From Bacteroidales bacterium UBA1181 (lineage in GTDB: Bacteria > Bacteroidota > Bacteroidia > Bacteroidales > Paludibacteraceae), in NCBI GenBank assembly GCA_002310215.1, contig DBYR01000036.1, positions 1 through 36,447 on the forward strand: a DNA stretch of 36,447 nt, written 5' to 3'. The notes under the pieces were generated by a model. That model saw only the letters and a program-made list of their open reading frames with translations. It ran no database searches and was not told where the DNA came from. Positions 32,492 through 36,447 of the stretch are shown in pieces. The stretch's first letter is position 1. The number at the start of each line of letters is the position of its first letter. The translations under genes were made by a program, and so were the position numbers.

Positions 32492-34137
32492 TAAGAAAAA
32501 AATTGCTCAGACTTCATATCGTGTTATTTGGGATATGCCTACTATCCGCATGCTCCACACAGTTACCCAAAGAGGCTAAAAAAGTGGACCAGGAAGTCGT
32601 CACCTACCCAGACGTGAAAGGAGTGACCATACCCCAAAGCCTCGCCCCCCTCAACTTCATCATCGAGAACAAGTCCGACGAATCAATCGTGGAGATAACG
32701 AACGAGAAGGGAGGATCCATCATACAGAAGGCCACCAGCGACAACGAAATCCTTTTTGACGAGAAGGAATGGAAAAAGCTCTTGGAGGGATCAGGGAACG
32801 GCAAGCTACAATGCACCCCATACCTGAAGAACGGCGACCACTGGGAGAAATTGAACCCATTCACCATCAACGTATTGGACGAGCCGATAGACTCCTTCGT
32901 GACCTACCGTCTCATCGAACCTTCCTTCATGAGTACCGGTCAGATCGGTTTGTACGAATTCAACATGACGACGGGCGAAGAGAAAGTCATCATGCGTAGG
33001 TGCCAGAACTTCACCACAGAGAAAATGCACGAGCAGAGTTGCGTGAACTGCCACTGCGCACAGAAGAAAAACCCGAAGAACAAGATGTTCTACTACCGTG
33101 GAAAAGACGGTGGGTTGTTCCTCACCTACAACGGCAAAATCTCCAAAATCGAGACCAAGGTGAAGTGTATGTTCAGGGGCACGACCTACCCCGCTTGGCA
33201 TCCATCTCTACCCTTTATCATCTTCTCCGAAAACGAGGTGCAGCAGGACTTCCCTAACATGATGAAGGGAAAAGTCCAAATATATGACTGGCGGGCGGAT
33301 CTTATCCTCTACGACATCGAGAAGAACGAAATATTCGTGGTCGCCGAAACCAGAGAGATGGAGACCAACCCGACATGGAGCCCGGACGGACAATATGTCT
33401 ATTTCGCCCATTCCGACTCCGTAATGAGTAGGAACAACTACCCCGAATTCGAGTATCCTAAGCTGAAGTATGACATCGCAAGGATCAAATTCGACCCTGA
33501 AAATAAAACATTCACCCAGCCTGAGATCGTGCTGAACATGAGCCAGCAAAACAGAAGCGCCACTTTCCCGAGGATCTCCCCAGACAATAAATTCCTATTG
33601 GTGGCCATATCCAACTTCGGCGCCTCTCCGCACACACACAGGGAATCGGACCTTTACGTCATGAACATGGAAACGAAGGAACTGATCAAGTGCGACGAGG
33701 CCAACAGCGACGAGGCGGAGAGCTACCACGACTTCTCCTCCCAGGCGAACTGGTTCGTCTTCTACTCTCGCAGGGAGGACGGCAACTACGGCAGGGCCTA
33801 CATCTCGTACATCGACAGCACAGGAAAGTGCACCAAGCCATTCCAACTACCCCACAAAGACCCGCAAACCGACCACAAGAGACTTAAGCTCTACAACATG
33901 ATTGAGTTCGCCAACGCAGGCGTGGTCTACAACGAATCGGACTTCTACAACGTGCTATGGAACCAGGAAATCATCCAAGCAGCCAATGACCCAAGGAACA
34001 GGCAAGACACCGACGGGAACACAGGCGCCACGAAGAAAAAAGAAGGCCAAAAAGGCACGGACGGCAATACAGGAGCCACCGTGAAGAAAGAGGGAAGTAA
34101 CAAATTCAGTGGAGAGAACGCCATCCACGGAGAATAG
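32488..34137 (+). CDS. PD40 beta-propeller lipoprotein with CXXCH motif
   Basis: This 549-residue protein has a lipoprotein signal with lipobox LSAC (Cys22). The N-terminal domain leads to a single cytochrome-type heme-binding motif, CVNCH at residues 185-189, with another cysteine at 190. After it come TolB/PD40-type propeller blades (YPAWHPSLPFIIFSENE, NPTWSPDGQYVYFAHSDS, FPRISPDNKFLLVAISNFG). The C-terminus has two 16-residue repeats starting TDGNTGAT. It would sit in the periplasm, with few acidic residues after Cys22. Heme attachment is possible but a single CXXCH can also be structural or metal-binding. Role unknown; it is translationally coupled to the membrane protein before it. Confidence 0.82.
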   Translation: MIRKKLLRLHIVLFGICLLSACSTQLPKEAKKVDQEVVTYPDVKGVTIPQSLAPLNFIIENKSDESIVEITNEKGGSIIQKATSDNEILFDEKEWKKLLEGSGNGKLQCTPYLKNGDHWEKLNPFTINVLDEPIDSFVTYRLIEPSFMSTGQIGLYEFNMTTGEEKVIMRRCQNFTTEKMHEQSCVNCHCAQKKNPKNKMFYYRGKDGGLFLTYNGKISKIETKVKCMFRGTTYPAWHPSLPFIIFSENEVQQDFPNMMKGKVQIYDWRADLILYDIEKNEIFVVAETREMETNPTWSPDGQYVYFAHSDSVMSRNNYPEFEYPKLKYDIARIKFDPENKTFTQPEIVLNMSQQNRSATFPRISPDNKFLLVAISNFGASPHTHRESDLYVMNMETKELIKCDEANSDEAESYHDFSSQANWFVFYSRREDGNYGRAYISYIDSTGKCTKPFQLPHKDPQTDHKRLKLYNMIEFANAGVVYNESDFYNVLWNQEIIQAANDPRNRQDTDGNTGATKKKEGQKGTDGNTGATVKKEGSNKFSGENAIHGE

Positions 34138-34186
34138 GCAATTCTCAATTGACTACGTCGAACTAACGTTTCATAATTCAAAATTC

Positions 34187-35101
34187 TTAATTGCCTTGGT
34201 TCATCGGGTGGAAACGGTTCACCTGATCCCGCAACAGTTTCATGTCCACATGCGTGTAGATTTCCGTTGTGAGGATGGACTTATGCCCGAGCATCTCCTG
34301 GATCGCCCGTAGGTTCGCCCCGCCTTCAAGCAGATGCGTCGCGAACGAGTGGCGAAAAGTGTGCGGACTGATACACTTCCGGACGCCCGCCATTTCCGCA
34401 TATTGCTTAACCAAAAGGAAGACCATATTTCGGGTAAGACGAGTGCCCCGCCTATTGAGAAACAGAACATCCTCCTCACCCGCCTTAGGTGTGATGAAAG
34501 CACGATCCTGCATCCAATAACCGATTTCCTTGATGGCACAGCGGGAAATGGGCACGATGCGTTGTTTGTCACCCTTTCCCACAACAGAGATATACTCCTC
34601 CTTCAGATAGAGATTGGATATTTGCAGGTTAACCAACTCGGAGACACGCAGACCACAGCTATACAAAACCTCTAACATTGCCCTATTCCGATGCCCCTGT
34701 GGAGAAGAGAGGTCGATAACCGACATAACAGCGTCAATCTCCTCCAGCGTTAAGACCTCCGGTAACCTCATGCCGATTTTGGGGGCCTCCAACAACTCCG
34801 TCGGATCATCCGACAACTTACCATCGAACACCAAGAAACGATAAAAAGACTTGATACCCGATATGATACGGGCTTGAGAGCGGCCACACACACCGATATC
34901 ACTCAATGCGATGAGGAAATCCCGCAACACATCCAAGTCGGCGCGCAGATAGTCGATATGCGCATCCTTCAGGTATATCAGCAGTTTGGAGAGATCCTCC
35001 AGATAGGCTGATGAGGTGTTCTCCGACAAGGAGCGTTCCAGCAACAAATACGTCCGATATGCCGACACGGTTCGGTCGGAGAGGAACGGATCAATGTTCA
35101 T
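34187..35101 (-). CDS. xerD: tyrosine recombinase XerD
   Basis: This 304-residue protein has the Xer layout: an N-terminal core-binding domain (about 5-90) and a C-terminal catalytic domain with all residues of the tyrosine-recombinase site, Arg152, Lys176, His247, Arg250, His273 and the nucleophile Tyr282. With XerC it resolves chromosome dimers at dif during division. Length and context (next to aroQ, with no integron or phage genes) fit the housekeeping enzyme rather than a mobile-element integrase. Its start overlaps the aroQ end by 11 bases. Confidence 0.93.
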   Translation of the reverse strand: MNIDPFLSDRTVSAYRTYLLLERSLSENTSSAYLEDLSKLLIYLKDAHIDYLRADLDVLRDFLIALSDIGVCGRSQARIISGIKSFYRFLVFDGKLSDDPTELLEAPKIGMRLPEVLTLEEIDAVMSVIDLSSPQGHRNRAMLEVLYSCGLRVSELVNLQISNLYLKEEYISVVGKGDKQRIVPISRCAIKEIGYWMQDRAFITPKAGEEDVLFLNRRGTRLTRNMVFLLVKQYAEMAGVRKCISPHTFRHSFATHLLEGGANLRAIQEMLGHKSILTTEIYTHVDMKLLRDQVNRFHPMNQGN

Positions 35102-35534
35102 CCTGCAACTCCTCGTTCGCGTTGATCAACGCTTCAATCGCCAAACGGTAGGAATCCAGCCCAAAACCGGCGATTACACCCATACAGACAGGCGAAAGAT
35201 AGGAGAAATGGCGAAACTCCTCCCTTTTATGGACATTAGAGATGTGAACCTCCACCACAGGGCACTTGATCGAACGGATCGCATCAGCGATCGCCACGGA
35301 AGTGTGCGTGTAGGCCGCGGCATTCAGTACGATACCGTCTGAGATGAAGCCAGTCTCCTGAATGATATTCACCAACTCCCCCTCAATGTTAGACTGATAA
35401 TATGAAATAGTGATGTCAGGATACTTCTCTTGCAGACTTTCCAGATAATCCTCGAACGAGCGACCGCCATAAATCTCAGGTTCGCGCTTCCCCAACAAGT
35501 TCAGGTTGGGACCATTAATGATAATGATATTCAT
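35091..35534 (-). CDS. aroQ: 3-dehydroquinate dehydratase, type II
   Basis: This 147-residue protein begins IIIINGPNLNLLGKREPEIYG with the catalytic Tyr22, and continues with LNAAAYTHTS and VVEVHISNVHKREEFRHFS, containing His97 and Arg108 of the active site. It dehydrates 3-dehydroquinate to 3-dehydroshikimate in the shikimate pathway and normally forms dodecamers. It lies between birA (3-base gap) and xerD (11-base overlap), all in one unit. Confidence 0.96.
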   Translation of the reverse strand: MNIIIINGPNLNLLGKREPEIYGGRSFEDYLESLQEKYPDITISYYQSNIEGELVNIIQETGFISDGIVLNAAAYTHTSVAIADAIRSIKCPVVEVHISNVHKREEFRHFSYLSPVCMGVIAGFGLDSYRLAIEALINANEELQDEH

Positions 35535-35537
35535 ATA

Positions 35538-36290
35538 CTACTTGTTTGAAACAATAAATGTAACCTCTTTGAACGCATATTTGCGCACCTCGCCATCCAC
35601 CAACCGTAAAGAGAGGATGCCATCGTCCGCCACAGAATCGATTTTAGCCGCGAATGAGCCCTTATCGTCCGTGTAATAATAGAAACTGTCACCGTGATAC
35701 ATGGAGTTGAAATATTGGGCTCTAATCGTCGAAAAATCGTTTTTGATGAGCTGCAGGTACCTCGCCTTAATGCAATCCACCAGTTTGGGCAATTCAACCT
35801 CCAGATTGAAAGTGCGTTTGGTGGCCATCGCCATGGAGACAGGATTCGGTGCGTCAGAAAGGAATTTCTTCTGATTAACATTCAAACCGACCCCCACGAT
35901 AGTATGGGAAATAGAAGAACCGACAAGTAAATTCTCAATCAATATGCCACAAATCTTCTTGTTTTTCCAATATATGTCATTGGGCCATTTAATAGTGACA
36001 TCGGACAAACCCACATGGTTCCGCAGATAATCCACGATGCCCAAAGAGACAAATTGGGACAGCAGGAACTGTTCCGACGCAGAAACGCACGAAGGGAAAA
36101 AAAGCATACTAAACGTCAGATTCTGTCCCGCCTCAGACTCCCACACATTGGATATTTGTCCCTTTCCTTCCGTCTGGAAGTCGGACCATATCACCAAACC
36201 CTCCGTCAACGAATCATCGCACGAAATCAAATGATGCAAATAATCGTTGGTAGAAGAAGTCGACGTAAGATGAATTAGGTTATCTCTCAT
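35538..36290 (-). CDS. birA: biotin-[acetyl-CoA-carboxylase] ligase
   Basis: This 250-residue protein has the class I biotin ligase core: STSSTNDYL near the start, the biotinyl-AMP loop region DFQTEGKGQISNVW (about 37-50), IKWPNDIYWKNKKICGILIE (about 100-119) and a small C-terminal SH3-like domain (about 200-250). There is no N-terminal DNA-binding domain, so it is an enzyme only and not a repressor. It attaches biotin to the carboxyl carrier protein. The glycine-rich loop departs from the E. coli GRGRRG (here GKGQIS). It is the first gene of the birA-aroQ-xerD unit; no clear promoter was seen upstream. Confidence 0.95.
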   Translation of the reverse strand: MRDNLIHLTSTSSTNDYLHHLISCDDSLTEGLVIWSDFQTEGKGQISNVWESEAGQNLTFSMLFFPSCVSASEQFLLSQFVSLGIVDYLRNHVGLSDVTIKWPNDIYWKNKKICGILIENLLVGSSISHTIVGVGLNVNQKKFLSDAPNPVSMAMATKRTFNLEVELPKLVDCIKARYLQLIKNDFSTIRAQYFNSMYHGDSFYYYTDDKGSFAAKIDSVADDGILSLRLVDGEVRKYAFKEVTFIVSNK

Positions 36291-36386
36291 TATATCTCCT
36301 TATATTGGACAATCGATACTGACAATCTGACAAAAAAACCAGCAACACATCAAATGACGAGAGCAATAAAGCGGGCAGGATAGCAC

Positions 36387-36410
36387 GAGGCGTCCTCTTT
36401 GCGACGCCTC
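36387..36410. other. GC-rich hairpin near the window end
   Basis: GAGGCGTC (36387-36394) and GACGCCTC (36403-36410) form an 8-bp stem with an 8-base loop. No T tract follows on either strand, so it is not a standard terminator; it may belong to a feature outside the window. The rest of 36291-36447 shows nothing else. Confidence 0.4.
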
Positions 36411-36447
36411 CATCCCGTTACCTACAGAAGTGTTTCGTCACGCACCA

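Noticed and set aside
34138..34196. GGCAATT/AATTGCC inverted repeat as a terminator between the PD40 and xerD genes
   Set aside because: Arms are only 7 bp, about 45 bases apart and without a T tract, so it is weak support for a terminator.
34187..35101. Integrase of a mobile element
   Set aside because: Operon with birA and aroQ, normal Xer length and no attachment repeats or phage genes point to housekeeping XerD.

Overview
The window reads as a chromosomal segment of a Bacteroidota bacterium, most likely order Bacteroidales. Evidence: promoters of the form TTTG-N19/20-TAnnTTTG in front of greA, three tRNAs and several other genes; Bacteroidota-restricted families (DUF4271, DUF4878, DUF3472, a DUF6057-like membrane protein); a Bacteroides-style surface-lipoprotein signal; a hemD-rnpA-yidD block; and an argR-acyltransferase-argG block. 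No phage, insertion sequence, CRISPR array or rRNA was seen. No gene is obviously cut by either edge.

Layout. 1-3.3 kb: an orphan secreted protein, a stand-alone acyl carrier protein, an AraC regulator coupled to an exported DsrE-like protein, and an EcsC-like membrane protein. 3.4-6.9 kb (+): greA with a terminator-like leader, a HIT protein, DUF4271, hemD, rnpA and yidD. 7.0-9.4 kb (+): argR with a perfect operator-like palindrome, a GNAT that is probably the N-acylglutamate synthase, and argG, closed by a strong terminator. 9.6-18.6 kb (-): a DUF3472 secreted protein; an apgM-DUF4878-C92 peptidase operon behind tRNA-Lys; an M23/LysM endopeptidase; and a TonB receptor with a probably surface-exposed lipoprotein. 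18.8-24.8 kb: tRNA-Cys, a giant MMPL/PlsC fusion with a decayed methyltransferase tail, a glycosyltransferase, initiator tRNA-Met, a 58-residue membrane protein and an S4 protein. 24.9-34.1 kb (+): a tight seven-gene run proC - XRE/cupin regulator - two tandem acyl-CoA synthetases - proB - DUF6057-like membrane protein - PD40 lipoprotein with a CXXCH motif. 34.2-36.3 kb (-): birA-aroQ-xerD.

How the genes fit together. Arginine (argR, GNAT, argG) and proline (proC, proB) genes lie in two co-oriented blocks about 15 kb apart. argC and argD, which I recall between argG and proC in Bacteroides, are absent, so an ancestral cluster seems to have been split. The least explained units are the membrane-protein/CXXCH-lipoprotein pair translationally chained to proline synthesis, the TonB receptor-lipoprotein pair, and the AraC-DsrE pair. 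All functional statements come from reading motifs by eye; no database search was run.
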